A stretch of 64,000 nt of DNA from Streptomyces graminofaciens (lineage in GTDB: Bacteria > Actinomycetota > Actinomycetes > Streptomycetales > Streptomycetaceae), in contig NZ_AP018448.1 of assembly GCF_030294945.1 (NCBI RefSeq), positions 10,574,501-10,638,500 on the forward strand. Direction: 5' to 3'. Position 1 is the first letter of the stretch. Each line of letters begins with the position of its first letter. Of the stretch, positions 34,327 through 44,802 are shown in pieces. A model generated the notes under the pieces. That model made no database searches and was not told where the DNA came from. It worked only from the letters and a program-made list of their open reading frames with translations. Both the position numbers and the translations under genes were made by a program.

Positions 34327-35418
34327 TCAGCTCGCAGGGGCAGGGGCAGGGGCAGGGGCAGGGGCAGGGAGCGGGGCCGGTTCTGTTGTCGGTTCGCTCG
34401 TGGTGGCGCGCTGCTTGAGCAGGTTGCCCAGCAGGACCGCTCCCAGGCCGAGCGCGGTCCACCCGGTCAGGGTGAGCGCGGGGCCGAGCCCGGCGGCGCC
34501 GTCGAAGAAGGACACCGAGCGCAGCAGTGACGCGCCCGCCCCCGGCGGCAGCCACTGGCCGAGCGTGCCCGCCGGCTCCGGCAGCATCTGCGGTGCCGAG
34601 GACGCGGCCGAGAAGGGGTTGCCGAGCAGTACGACGAGGAGCCCGCCCAGTCCGATACCGGGCTGCCCGAGCAGGGCGGCGAGTCCGGCTACGGTGGCGC
34701 CCACGGCCAGCGTCGACAGGCTCAGTACGCCGGCCTCGGCCCACCAGTGGCCGTCGAGCACGCCCAACCAGCTGTGTGCGATCCCGGTGGCGACCAGGCC
34801 GACAAGCGCGGCGGCCCCGACCAGTGCGCCGAGCGCGCGCGACCCGCGCAGCCCGAGCAGGGTGACCGTGGCGCCGGCGGCCGTACCGGCCAGCGCCAGC
34901 GGCAGCACACTCGAACCGAAGCCCGAGCCGCGCGGGTCGTTCGCCGGGGTGGCCACGACGTCGACGGTCGTCACCTCGGTGCCTTCCGCGGCGGCCTGGT
35001 GCGCCACCGCCTGCTGCAGCAACTGGGCGACGAGCGGGCTCGCGGCCGAGGCGGTCAGCAGCTTCGGTCCCGTCTCGGTGACGACCACCGCGCCGTATAC
35101 GGTCCGGTCCTCGATGGCGTCCCGGGCGGCGGCCTCGTCGGCGTAGTGGTGGAGCTCGAACGCGCCCTTCCGCTGCTCCAGCCGCTGCTCGACCTGGGCG
35201 GTGGCGGCCGTGGGTCCCGCCACGCCGAGCGGCAGGTCGCGGGGGGCGGTGCGGGCGGCGGGCCAGGCGAAGGCCCAGAGCGCGAGCGCCGCGAGGACGG
35301 GGACCAGGACGATGACCGCGATCATGCGACGGCCGTGTGGCGGGGATGACGGCGACGACGGCGACGAGGGGGCTCCGGCCCGGTTGGGCTCGACGGAGGT
35401 GGCGGACAAGGCGGACAT
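34327..35418 (-). CDS. Membrane protein of the DUF3533/YhgE-like exporter type
   Basis: 363 residues. A cytoplasmic Ser/Pro-rich N-terminus (SSPSSPSSPP) precedes one helix (about 35-52), an extracytoplasmic domain (about 55-165, with LPLGVAGP and AIEDRTVYGAVVV), then about five helices with GNPFSAASSAPQMLPEPAGTLGQWLPPGAGASLLRSVSFF. This is the pattern of YhgE/Pip/DUF3533 ABC-2-like membrane proteins. The C-terminus is a run of Pro-Ala pairs encoded by GCAGGG hexamers. It is divergent from a TetR regulator that probably represses it. Transport function is inferred. Confidence 0.75.
   Translation of the reverse strand: MSALSATSVEPNRAGAPSSPSSPSSPPHGRRMIAVIVLVPVLAALALWAFAWPAARTAPRDLPLGVAGPTAATAQVEQRLEQRKGAFELHHYADEAAARDAIEDRTVYGAVVVTETGPKLLTASAASPLVAQLLQQAVAHQAAAEGTEVTTVDVVATPANDPRGSGFGSSVLPLALAGTAAGATVTLLGLRGSRALGALVGAAALVGLVATGIAHSWLGVLDGHWWAEAGVLSLSTLAVGATVAGLAALLGQPGIGLGGLLVVLLGNPFSAASSAPQMLPEPAGTLGQWLPPGAGASLLRSVSFFDGAAGLGPALTLTGWTALGLGAVLLGNLLKQRATTSEPTTEPAPLPAPAPAPAPAPAS
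34334..34369. repeat. Six GCAGGG hexamers encoding a Pro-Ala tail
   Basis: Tandem hexamers at the 3' end of the membrane-protein gene encode (Pro-Ala)n near the C-terminus. Repeat-number change would alter tail length without a frameshift. Confidence 0.9.
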
Positions 35419-35430
35419 GGCTTCCTCGGT

Positions 35431-35465
35431 GTCGGGTGTCGGGTGTCGGGTGTCGGGTGTCGGGG
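35431..35465. repeat. Five tandem GTCGGGT heptamers in the leader of the membrane-protein gene
   Basis: Four exact copies plus one with a final G lie 13 bp upstream of the minus-strand ATG at 35418, inside the 5' leader. Seven-bp units outside the coding frame could change spacing or leader structure if copy number varied. Confidence 0.9.
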
Positions 35466-35490
35466 TGGCCTGAGCGAGCGCAAAAAGAAT

Positions 35491-35567
35491 GAAGGTTCGT
35501 TTTACTTGCGCCCTCACCATGCTCCCGACGTGCCTCCTTGTCAAGAAGGAACGTTCGTTTTACGTTG
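35491..35567. promoter_or_regulatory. Divergent TetR operator region with TTCGTTTTAC direct repeats
   Basis: TTCGTTTTAC occurs at 35496-35505 and 35554-35563. The second copy follows the 8-bp palindrome GAACGTTC (35549-35556). The region is AT-rich for this genome and lies between the membrane-protein and TetR genes. These are candidate binding sites of the TetR protein. Confidence 0.5.
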
Positions 35568-35573
35568 GGGGCC

Positions 35574-36203
35574 ATGCCCCGCGTATCCCAGGAGCGTCTC
35601 GACGCCCGCCGCCGCCAGATCCTCGACGCCGCCGCCCGCTGCTTCGCCCGCAACGGCTTCCATGCCACGTCCATGCAGGACGTACTGAAGGAGGCGGATC
35701 TTTCCGCCGGTGCGGTCTACCGGTACTTCAGCGGCAAGGAGGAGCTGATCGCGGCGATCGTCGGCGCGGTGCTCGACGAGGTTCGTGAGGCGTTCGAGGA
35801 AGCCGCCCTGCAGAGCCCGCCTCCGCCGCCGGACGTCCTGATCGGGGCGGTGCTGCGCCGGATCCTGCACAGGGAGCCGTCACTCGGGGAGGTCGGGGAG
35901 TCGCTGTATCCGCGGCTGATGGTCCAGGTGTGGGCCGAGACCCTGCGCAATCCCGAGCTGCACGCCATCCTCGACGACGGGTTCGCCAAGGTCCGCAAGC
36001 CGTGGATCAAGATCGTCGAGGGGTATCAGGACGCGGGCATGATGCGTGCGGACATCCCCGCTCTCAGTGTCGCGCGGACGATGGTCGCGCTCGCCCAGGG
36101 CTTCGCGGCCCAGTACGCGCTCTTCGGCGACGTACCGGTGCAGGTTGTCGAGCTGGGAGTGAAAGCGCTGATGAGCATGGAGGGCCCGGACGTCCGCAAG
36201 TGA
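35574..36203 (+). CDS. TetR/AcrR-family transcriptional regulator
   Basis: 209 residues. N-terminal HTH (about 12-58): RRQILDAAARCFARNGFHATSMQDVLKEADLSAGAVYRYFSGKEEL. The C-terminal ligand-binding half resembles TetR_C_6/BetI-like domains. The start is ATG 35574. It probably represses the divergent DUF3533-type membrane protein and itself; ligand unknown. Confidence 0.9.
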   Translation: MPRVSQERLDARRRQILDAAARCFARNGFHATSMQDVLKEADLSAGAVYRYFSGKEELIAAIVGAVLDEVREAFEEAALQSPPPPPDVLIGAVLRRILHREPSLGEVGESLYPRLMVQVWAETLRNPELHAILDDGFAKVRKPWIKIVEGYQDAGMMRADIPALSVARTMVALAQGFAAQYALFGDVPVQVVELGVKALMSMEGPDVRK

Positions 36204-36254
36204 GCGGAGCGAGCCGGTCCGCAGCGGATCGACACGAGCCCGGTCGCGGCCCGG

Positions 36255-36286
36255 TTAACGTCGCTGAAACGCTGCCCAATTAGCCT
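36255..36286 (+). promoter_or_regulatory. GlnR-type box and -10 upstream of urease operon
   Basis: TTAAC-N6-GAAAC (36255-36270) matches the GlnR half-site pattern GTNAC-N6-GAAAC at all but the first base, and TAGCCT (36281-36286) follows as a -10. GlnR is the global nitrogen regulator of Streptomyces, and urease genes are known members of its regulon. Confidence 0.6.
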
Positions 36287-36370
36287 GCGCCCACGTCACC
36301 AGCGAATTTGCCCGGTGGCGAGGCAACCGGACCCCGCACGGTCCGGAGCGAGGATATGAGGTGGGACGCC

Positions 36371-36673
36371 GTGCAACTGACCCCGCACGAGCAGGAGAGG
36401 CTGCTGATCCATGTGGCGGCCGACGTCGCCGAGAAGCGCCGTGCCCGTGGGCTGAAGCTGAACCACCCCGAGGCCGTCGCGTTGATCACCGCGCACATCC
36501 TCGAAGGCGCGCGGGACGGCCGTACGGTGGCCGAACTGATGGCGTCCGGCCGGAAGCTGCTCACCCGGGACGACGTCATGGAGGGCATCCCCGAGATGAT
36601 CCACGACGTCCAGGTCGAGGCGACCTTCCCGGACGGCACCAAGCTCGTCACCGTCCACGACCCGATCGTCTGA
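36371..36673 (+). CDS. ureA: Urease subunit gamma
   Basis: 100 residues from GTG 36371 ([38 protein letters not shown]), with GAGGTG upstream; this matches the family start and length. An ATG at 36356 would add five residues. It is the gamma subunit of the nickel urease that splits urea into ammonia and carbamate. A GlnR-type box and -10 lie about 90-115 bp upstream. Confidence 0.96.
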   Translation: MQLTPHEQERLLIHVAADVAEKRRARGLKLNHPEAVALITAHILEGARDGRTVAELMASGRKLLTRDDVMEGIPEMIHDVQVEATFPDGTKLVTVHDPIV

Positions 36674-36682
36674 GGGGCCTCG

Positions 36683-36986
36683 ATGATTCCCGGAGAGATC
36701 CTCTTTGCCGAGGACTCAATCGTCTACAACGAGGGCCGTGAGGTCACCCGGCTCACCGTCCTCAACGCCGCCGACCGGCCCGTCCAGGTCGGCTCCCACT
36801 ACCACTTCGCCGAGGCCAACCCCGGCCTGGAGTTCGACCGCGCCGCCGCGCGCGGCAAGCGACTGAACGTCGCCGCCGGTACCGCCGTGCGTTTCGAGCC
36901 CGGGATCCCCGTCGACGTAGAACTCGTCCCGCTCACCGGTGCCCGTGTCGTGCCCGGTCTGCGCGGGGAGACCGGAGGTGCCCTCG

Positions 36987-36994
<8 letters not shown>
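36683..36994 (+). CDS. ureB: Urease subunit beta
   Basis: 103 residues. [53 protein letters not shown] is a typical UreB start with the SHYHF motif. It begins 9 bp after ureA and overlaps ureC by 8 bp (ATGCCTGA). Confidence 0.96.
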
Positions 36995-38707
<1,713 letters not shown>

Positions 38708-38708
<1 letters not shown>

Positions 38709-38788
38709 TGACTCCGATGACTCCGATGACCGTGACAACCGCGACAACCGCGACGACTGCGATGACTGCGACGACCGCGATGACTCCG
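38708..38788. repeat. Nine tandem 9-bp units between ureC and ureF
   Basis: Units of the form ATGACTCCG, with variants ACAACCGCG, ACGACTGCG and ACGACCGCG, run without gap for 81 bp. As the unit is a multiple of three, gain or loss keeps the bridging reading frame. Confidence 0.92.
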
Positions 38789-38821
38789 AAGGCTTCGGTG
38801 GCTCTCTTGGTGTGGTTCTGA
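38708..38821 (+). CDS. 37-codon repeat ORF bridging ureC and ureF
   Basis: The ATG at 38708 overlaps the ureC stop (TGATG), and its own TGA (38819-38821) overlaps the ureF ATG (TGATG). The product is an MTP/TTA-type repeat (MTPMTPMTVTTATTATTA...) ending KASVALLVWF. It has no SD and no known domain; it may matter only as a ribosome path that couples ureF to ureC (inference). In the ureF frame the same DNA reads as an Asp-rich DDS/DDR/DNR repeat with no start codon. Confidence 0.55.
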
Positions 38822-39495
38822 TGTCGCGGGCTGCTCTGCTCGTTCTGGCCGACGGCCGCTTTCCCGCCGGGGGGCACGCGCACTCCGGCGGCGCCGAAGC
38901 GGCCGTCAAGGCCGGGCTGATCACCGGGGCCGAGGGGCTGGAGGCGTTCTGCCGGGGCCGACTGCACACCTCCGGGCTGGTGTCGGCGTCCCTCGCCGCC
39001 GCCGCCGCGCTGGGCGTCGATCCGGTCGAGCTGGACACGGCTGCTGACGCCCGCACGCCGTCGCTCGCGCTGCGGGTCGCCTCGCGGAAGCTGGGGCGGC
39101 AGTTGATGCGGGCTGCGCGGGCGACGTGGCCCTCCGGGGAACTGGACGCCGTGGCGCGCGAGTTTCCCAAGGGGGCGCATCAGCCGGTGGTGCTGGGGGT
39201 GGCGGCGCGGGGGGCCGGGCTCGGGCCGGACGACGCGGCGTACTGCTCCGCGTACGAGAGTGTGAGTGGGCCGGCGAGTGCGGTGGTGCGGTTGCTGAGC
39301 CTGGATCCGTTCGATGCGACGCGGGTGGTGGCGGGGTTGGCACCGGAGTTGGACCGGGTTGTGGAGCGGGCGGTTGCGGCGGCTCGGGGGGTGGTGGTGG
39401 ACGGGGTGGGGGTGTTGCCCGCGGCTTCCGCTCCGCTGTTGGAGATCGGGGCGGAGGGGCATGCGGCTTGGCCTGTGCGGTTGTTCGCGTCGTGA
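38821..39495 (+). CDS. ureF: Urease accessory protein UreF
   Basis: 224 residues. ALLVLADGRFPAGGHAHSGGAEAAV (4-28) is the conserved UreF start, followed by helical segments. UreF forms the UreF-UreD-UreG activation complex that delivers nickel to apo-urease. No good SD precedes ATG 38821; initiation probably relies on termination of the bridging ORF (TGATG). ureG follows only after an 856-bp repeat-filled gap, whereas these genes are usually adjacent. Confidence 0.93.
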   Translation: MSRAALLVLADGRFPAGGHAHSGGAEAAVKAGLITGAEGLEAFCRGRLHTSGLVSASLAAAAALGVDPVELDTAADARTPSLALRVASRKLGRQLMRAARATWPSGELDAVAREFPKGAHQPVVLGVAARGAGLGPDDAAYCSAYESVSGPASAVVRLLSLDPFDATRVVAGLAPELDRVVERAVAAARGVVVDGVGVLPAASAPLLEIGAEGHAAWPVRLFAS

Positions 39496-39673
39496 GTGGT
39501 TTCGCCCCCGCCGCCCCTACCCGTCCCATCCTCCAGGGGCGCTGCCCCTTCGACCCCGGCTGCTGCGCGACAGAGCTCGGGTGGGTGGGGTTGTGTGGCG
39601 GGTGCGGGAACGTCGTGGTTGCTCGCGCAGTTCCCCGCGCCCCTGAAAAGACCGGGCTGCGCCCTGGCCTTTC

Positions 39674-39873
39674 CGGGCCCGCAGCACCATTGCTCCCAGG
39701 CCCGCAGGACCGTTGCTTCCAGGCCCGTAAGGCTGTTGCTTCCAGGCCGCAGGACCATTGCTTCCAGGCCGTAAGGCCGTTGCTTCCAGGCCCGCAGGAC
39801 CGTTGTTTCCAGGCCCGTAAGGCCGCCTTCCAGGCCGTAGGGCTGCTGCTTCCAGGCCCGCACGGGCCGTTGT
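39674..39873. repeat. Minisatellite A, about nine units of 21-23 bp
   Basis: Degenerate units of the form TTCCAGGCCCGCAGGACCG with TTG linkers and variants GTAAGGCC run through 39674-39873, enclosed by the inner inverted repeat. Confidence 0.88.
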
Positions 39874-39932
39874 TCTCAGGGGCGCGGGGAACTGCGCGAC
39901 CAGCCCCCACCGTCCCGCAGCCAAACAAACCG

Positions 39933-40105
39933 CCCCATCCACCCCAAGCCCGAGCCTCCCAAGCCCCATCCACCCCAGGCCCGAGCCTCCCAAGCCCCAT
40001 CCACCCCAGGCCCGAGCCTCCCAAGCCCCATCCACCCCAGGCCCGAGCCACCCCAAGCCCCATCCACCCCAGGCCCGAGCCACCCCAAGCCCCGTCCACC
40101 CCCAG
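39933..40105. repeat. Minisatellite B, five units of 31-32 bp plus a partial
   Basis: Units start with CCCCATCCACCCCA at 39933, 39964, 39995, 40026 and 40058, with a variant at 40090. They abut directly, with no unique spacers. Confidence 0.92.
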
Positions 40106-40351
40106 CCAGCCCCCCATCCACCCGTCCACCACCCGTCCATCACTCGCCCCCCCACCCATCCATCACTTATCCCCCACCCAACCCCCACCCACCCCGGAAG
40201 CCCGTCGGGGTTGAAGGGGCGGAGCCCCTGGGGGATGGGACGGGTAGGGGCGGCGGGGGCGAGAAAGCCCACGGCCCGCAGAAGCACACGCACTCGATCG
40301 CACAACCAACCCCCTGATCAACACGACCCGGCACCCCGAAGGAGCCCCCAC

Positions 40352-41035
40352 ATGCACCTCGGCCACGACCACTCCCACGACGGCCCCTCCGCCGTCGGCG
40401 CGGACGCGCAGCGTCCGGACGGCACCCGCCGCGCCCTGCGGATCGGGCTCGGCGGCCCGGTCGGCTCCGGCAAGACCGCCACGGTCGCCGCCCTCTGCCA
40501 GGCCCTGCGCGACGAACTGTCCCTGGCCGTCGTCACGAACGACATCTACACCCGGGAGGACGCGGAGTTCCTGCTCAGGGAGGCCGTGCTACCGCCTGAG
40601 CGGATCACCGCCGTGGAGACGGGAGCCTGCCCGCACACCGCGATCCGGGACGACATCTCCGCCAACCTGGAGGCGGTCGAGGACCTGGAGGACGAGGTCG
40701 GCCCCCTCGACCTCATCCTCGTCGAGTCCGGCGGCGACAACCTCACCGCCACCTTCTCCAGGGGACTCGTCGACGCGCAGATCTTCGTCATCGACGTGGC
40801 GGGCGGGGACGACATCCCCCGCAAGGGCGGCCCGGGCGTCACCACCGCCGACCTCCTCGTGGTCAACAAGACCGACCTCGCCCCGTACGTCGGCTCCGAC
40901 CTCGCCCGTATGGCCGCGGACGCGAAGGCGCAGCGCGCCGAACTGCCGGTGGTGTTCCAGTCGCTGAGGAGCGAGGCCGGCGTCACGGACGTCGCCGCCT
41001 GGGTACGGCAGCAGCTCACGGCGTGGACGGCATGA
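40352..41035 (+). CDS. ureG: Urease accessory GTPase UreG
   Basis: 227 residues. The His-rich start [11 protein letters not shown] may hold nickel. P-loop GPVGSGKT (about 35-42), the conserved metal-binding GACPH motif (Cys-Pro-His, near 92), and NKTDL base-recognition motif (about 171) are intact. RBS GAAGGAG precedes ATG 40352. UreG hydrolyses GTP to drive nickel insertion. Its stop overlaps ureD by ATGA. Confidence 0.96.
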   Translation: MHLGHDHSHDGPSAVGADAQRPDGTRRALRIGLGGPVGSGKTATVAALCQALRDELSLAVVTNDIYTREDAEFLLREAVLPPERITAVETGACPHTAIRDDISANLEAVEDLEDEVGPLDLILVESGGDNLTATFSRGLVDAQIFVIDVAGGDDIPRKGGPGVTTADLLVVNKTDLAPYVGSDLARMAADAKAQRAELPVVFQSLRSEAGVTDVAAWVRQQLTAWTA

Positions 41036-41814
41036 CGACGACCGGCACCGGAACCGGAGTCACGGCCACGGCACGGATCTCCGCACGCGAGAACGGGCGG
41101 GGCGGAACCGTCCTCCCGACCCTGGAGAGCGCGGGCCCGCTCGCGCTGCGCCGCACCCGGGCCAGCGGCGACGAGGCGCGCGTCATGCTCGTCGGCGCCA
41201 TGAGCGGACCCCTCGGCGGGGACCGTTTCGCCGTGGAGGCGCAGGTGGGCGAGGGTGCCCGGCTGCACCTCGGCTCGGCCGCCGCGACCATCGCCCTGCC
41301 GGGGCAGGCCAAGGGGAGCGAGGCACGCTACGACGTCCGCCTCGACATCGCCGCCGGCGGTGAACTGCGCTGGCTGCCCGAGCAGTTGATCTCCGCCAAG
41401 GGCAGTGATCTCGTCGTGTCGACGTCCGTGGACCTGGCCCCCGGCGCCCGGCTGGTGTTCCGGGAGGAGCAGGTGCTCGGGCGGTTCGGCGAGGAGCCGG
41501 GGCGGCTGCGCAGCCGGCTCACCGTACGGCTGGGCGGACGTCCGCTGCTCGACCAGGAGGTGACCTGCGGGCCGGGGGCGCCGGGCGGCTGGGACGGCCC
41601 GGCGGTGCTGGGGGGACATCGCGCCCTGGGGCAACTCGTCGTCGTGCGGCCGGAGTTCGTGGAGCGGACCCCAGAGCCGCAGGTGCTGGGGGAGTGCGCC
41701 GCGCTCACCCCGCTCGCCGGGCCCGCCGTACTCGTCACCGCGCTCGCGCCCGACGCGCTGCGGCTGCGACGCGTGCTCGACGAGGCGCTCGCCGCGGTCG
41801 AGGACGCTGCCTGA
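41032..41814 (+). CDS. ureD: Urease accessory protein UreD/UreH
   Basis: 260 residues from ATG 41032 (overlap ATGA with ureG). UreD family features: [33 protein letters not shown] and [24 protein letters not shown]. It scaffolds the UreDFG complex on apo-urease. No ureE homologue is present in the cluster, as is common in actinobacteria. It is the last gene of the operon. Confidence 0.93.
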   Translation: MTTTGTGTGVTATARISARENGRGGTVLPTLESAGPLALRRTRASGDEARVMLVGAMSGPLGGDRFAVEAQVGEGARLHLGSAAATIALPGQAKGSEARYDVRLDIAAGGELRWLPEQLISAKGSDLVVSTSVDLAPGARLVFREEQVLGRFGEEPGRLRSRLTVRLGGRPLLDQEVTCGPGAPGGWDGPAVLGGHRALGQLVVVRPEFVERTPEPQVLGECAALTPLAGPAVLVTALAPDALRLRRVLDEALAAVEDAA

Positions 41815-41998
41815 GACTTCGGCAGACACACACCGGTTGACCCCTCCGCCCCATCGCCCCTCCGCTGAACGGAACTTTCCGCACCGGTTATCGGATTAGT
41901 AAAGAACGCTGCTCCCCCCTGTTCTCAGGTGCCTCACAGCCGCGAGGATCCCCCGTGACCATTCGCAACTATGTACGGGGAGTGCCCTCTTGAGAGGT

Positions 41999-43588
41999 AT
42001 GAGGCCGACGAGACGGTCAGCAGCGTTCGGCTCCGCCGGGCTGCTCGTCACGGCGACGCTGATAGCCGGTGCCGTGACCGCTCCGGTGGCGAGCGCCACG
42101 GAGACCGGCGGCGCCAAGGACCGCGAGGCCAAGGGCGTCGCCGTCGCGGCTGCCAAGGCGGCGAAGAAGGGCATCAGCTGGGCGGACTGCCCCGAGGGCT
42201 GGGGGCTGGAGAAGCCGATCCAGTGCGGCTGGGTCACCGTGCCACTCGACTACGCGAAGCCGAACGGCAAGCAGATCAAGCTCGCCGTCGACCGTATCGG
42301 CAACACCGGTACGAAGGAGGAGCGCCAGGGCGCCCTCGTCTACAACCCGGGCGGCCCCGGCGGCTCGGGCCTGCGTTTCCCGCGCCGGGTCACGACCAAG
42401 AACCCCCTGTGGGCCAACGTCTCCAAGGCGTACGACTTCGTGGGCTTCGACCCGCGCGGTGTCGGCCACTCGGCGCCCATCTCCTGCGTCGACCCGACGG
42501 AGTTCGTGAAGGCGCCCAAGAAGGACCCGGTCCCGGACACCAAGCACGACAAGCTCGTCCAGCGCGAGCTGGCCGCCAACTATGCGGCCGGCTGCAAGAA
42601 GAACAGCGGCGCGATGCTGCCGCACATGACGACGCCGAACACCGCGCGCGACCTGGACGTCATCCGGGCCGCCCTGGGGGAGAAGAAGCTCAACTTCCTC
42701 GGCGTCTCGTACGGCACCTACATCGGCGGCGTCTACGGCACGCTCTTCCCGACCCACGTCCGCCGCATGATCGTGGACAGCGTGGTCAACCCCTCGCGGG
42801 AGAAGATCTGGTACCAGGCCAACCTGGACCAGGACGTCGCCTTCGAGGGTCGCTGGAAGGACTGGACGTCGTGGGTCGCGCAGAACGACGCGACGTACCA
42901 CCTCGGCGACACCCGGGCCAAGGTCCAGGCGAAGTGGCTGGAGCTGCGCGCCACCGCGAAGAAGAACCCGATCGGCGGGCTCGTCGGCCCGGCCGAGCTG
43001 ATCTCCTTCTTCCAGAGCGCCCCGTACTACGACTCCGCGTGGGCGCCCACCGCCCAGGTGTGGAGCGCCTACGCCGCCGGTGACACCCAGGCGCTGGTCG
43101 ACGCGGCCGCCCCGGACCTCACCGACACCGCGGGCAACGCGGCCTCGGAGAACGGCAACGCCGTCTACACCGCGGTCGAGTGCGCCGACGCCAAGTGGCC
43201 CACGAGCTGGAAGAAGTGGGACCGCGACAACACGCGGCTGCACAAGAACTACCCGTTCATGACCTGGGCCAACGCCTGGATGAACCTGCCCTGCGCCACC
43301 TGGCATTCCAAGCAGCACACCCCGCTGGACGTGAAGACCAAGAAGGGCCTGCCGCCCGTCCTGATCGTCCAGTCGGAGCGCGACGCGGCCACCCCGTACG
43401 AGGGCGCCGTCGAGCTGCACAAGCGCTTCAAGGGCTCCCGTCTCATCACTGAGAAGAACGCGGGCTCGCACGGCGTGACCAGCCTGGTCAACTCGTGCAT
43501 CAACACGCGCGTGGACACCTACCTGCTCACCGGCAAGGTGGACAAGGCCGACGTGAAGTGCGAGCCGCACGCCACGCCGAAGCCGTAG
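41999..43588 (+). CDS. tap: Secreted tripeptidyl aminopeptidase (alpha/beta hydrolase)
   Basis: About 530 residues, from ATG 41999 or TTG 41990. An Arg-rich signal peptide ends near ASA (about residue 33). Peptidase S33-type hydrolase: NPGGPGGSG (oxyanion, about 113-121), GFDPRGVGHS, nucleophile GVSYGTY (about 239), Asp in QSERDAATPYEGA and His in AGSHGV. The sequence matches the Streptomyces lividans Tap enzyme, from memory, including the NPGGPGGSGLRFP and PHMTTPNTARDLDVIRAALGEKKLN segments. It removes tripeptides from secreted proteins. The stop lies in a GTAGTC hexamer run. Confidence 0.93.
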   Translation: MRPTRRSAAFGSAGLLVTATLIAGAVTAPVASATETGGAKDREAKGVAVAAAKAAKKGISWADCPEGWGLEKPIQCGWVTVPLDYAKPNGKQIKLAVDRIGNTGTKEERQGALVYNPGGPGGSGLRFPRRVTTKNPLWANVSKAYDFVGFDPRGVGHSAPISCVDPTEFVKAPKKDPVPDTKHDKLVQRELAANYAAGCKKNSGAMLPHMTTPNTARDLDVIRAALGEKKLNFLGVSYGTYIGGVYGTLFPTHVRRMIVDSVVNPSREKIWYQANLDQDVAFEGRWKDWTSWVAQNDATYHLGDTRAKVQAKWLELRATAKKNPIGGLVGPAELISFFQSAPYYDSAWAPTAQVWSAYAAGDTQALVDAAAPDLTDTAGNAASENGNAVYTAVECADAKWPTSWKKWDRDNTRLHKNYPFMTWANAWMNLPCATWHSKQHTPLDVKTKKGLPPVLIVQSERDAATPYEGAVELHKRFKGSRLITEKNAGSHGVTSLVNSCINTRVDTYLLTGKVDKADVKCEPHATPKP

Positions 43589-43614
43589 TCGTATTCGTAG
43601 TTGTAGTCGTAGTC
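43585..43614. repeat. Five GTAGTC-type hexamers over the tap stop codon
   Basis: GTAGTC, GTATTC, GTAGTT, GTAGTC and GTAGTC run through 43585-43614; the first carries the TAG stop. Confidence 0.85.
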
Positions 43615-43635
43615 CCAGCCGTCGTCGGTACGGCA

Positions 43636-43669
43636 GTGAGGGGCGGTCGGTTTTCCGGCCGCCCCTCAC
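43636..43669. terminator. Strong two-way terminator between tap and the epimerase gene
   Basis: A 15-bp stem (43636-43650 with 43655-43669, one T-G wobble) with a TTTT loop lies between convergent stops at 43588 and 43676. Confidence 0.85.
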
Positions 43670-43675
43670 CCGTGC

Positions 43676-44707
43676 TCACGCCCCGAACCAGGCGTCCTCC
43701 GCCGCGTAGTCGAAGAGGTCCCCGTACGCCTGGAACATCTTCGGGTACGCCTCCCGCCAGTCCCGGCCGTCCGCCAACCGCCGCTCGATCCACGCGATCG
43801 TCTCCGGCAGCGTCTCCGCGTACCGGGCCACCGGGCGGTAGCCCAACTCCCGTTCCGCCGCCGTCATGTCACAGATCACGGGCACCGGCACGGACCACGG
43901 GGTGTCGCCCACCGTGGGCGCCGGGGCGGGCCCGTCGACCAGGACGTCCTCGGCCTCGACGCCCATCACCGCGTCGATCGCGGCGGCGATCTCCGCCACC
44001 GTCGGAGTGTCGGGGTCGACGGCGTTCAGCACCCGCGCCCCCGGCCGCGCGGCGGCCAGCCTGATCAGCTCGGCGATGTTGCGCACACCCGCCGGATGGA
44101 AGCGGCTCGCGCCGCCGTACGCGAGGACCCTGCGCCGGCGCCCGTCCAGGTTGCGCTTGACGAAGTACAGCTCGCGGGGCGTACGGCAGTGCGGCCCGTG
44201 GATGGCGCCCGCGCGCAGCAGCGTCGTGGGCAACCGGTCGCCGGCCGCGATGAGTTCACGCTCCAGGCCCGCTTTGCGGGTGCTGTACGACGACTCACCG
44301 GGCCGGACCGTCCGCTGCTCCTCGCCGAGCGGCACCGGATACTCGGGGAAGCCGCCCGGTTCGGCCTGGGTGTCGAAGTTGCGGCCCTTGTCGTCCTCGT
44401 AGACCGACACGCTGGAGATCACCACGGCCGAGCCGACCCGGTCGGCGAGCCCGGTCAACTGCCGTGCGTGCTCCGGCCCGTAGGCGACCATGTCCACCAG
44501 TACGTCGCAGCCGTCGCCGATCGCTTCCGCGAGCGCCGCGTCGTCGGCGCGGTCGGCCCGCGCGACCCGCACCTCCTCCGGCCAGCTCTCGTCCCGCCCG
44601 CCGCGCGTCGAGAGGGCCGTCACCTCCCATCCGTCACGCGCCAGCGCGCCCACGGCCACCCGGCCGATCTGTCCCGTCGCTCCGATCACCACAGCACGTC
44701 GTGTCAT
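43676..44707 (-). CDS. NAD-dependent epimerase/dehydratase (extended SDR)
   Basis: 343 residues. N-terminal nucleotide-binding GATGQIGRV (about 9-17), SSVSVYED, and the active-site-like SYSTRKAGLE (Tyr/Lys pattern modified to S-x-x-x-K). C-terminal region: AETLPETIAWIERRL. The YxxxK motif is altered, so redox activity is uncertain. Substrate unknown. Stands alone, convergent with tap. Confidence 0.82.
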   Translation of the reverse strand: MTRRAVVIGATGQIGRVAVGALARDGWEVTALSTRGGRDESWPEEVRVARADRADDAALAEAIGDGCDVLVDMVAYGPEHARQLTGLADRVGSAVVISSVSVYEDDKGRNFDTQAEPGGFPEYPVPLGEEQRTVRPGESSYSTRKAGLERELIAAGDRLPTTLLRAGAIHGPHCRTPRELYFVKRNLDGRRRRVLAYGGASRFHPAGVRNIAELIRLAAARPGARVLNAVDPDTPTVAEIAAAIDAVMGVEAEDVLVDGPAPAPTVGDTPWSVPVPVICDMTAAERELGYRPVARYAETLPETIAWIERRLADGRDWREAYPKMFQAYGDLFDYAAEDAWFGA

Positions 44708-44802
44708 GACCCGACCGTACGACCCCGGACCCGGCCCGGCGCGGTGATCTGCTCAGGGCAGAGCGGCTCGACCCCCGTGATCGCCCATGACCGATTCAGG
44801 GC

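Larger units (their letters stand above)
39500..40266. repeat. Cassette of nested inverted repeats splitting ureF from ureG
   Basis: The outer imperfect inverted repeat is 39500-39558 against 40205-40266 (about 58 bp, few mismatches). An inner perfect 24-bp inverted repeat is 39623-39646 against 39876-39899. Minisatellite A lies between the inner arms and minisatellite B between the inner right arm and the outer right arm. No transposase or credible ORF is present. From memory, both arm sequences resemble dispersed Streptomyces intergenic repeats; the inner one has a partial copy at 57851-57874 in this window. Confidence 0.8.

Noticed and set aside
39674..40105. CRISPR-like regular repeats
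   Set aside because: Units abut directly or vary along their whole length; there are no unique spacers of constant size and no cas genes. They are minisatellites.
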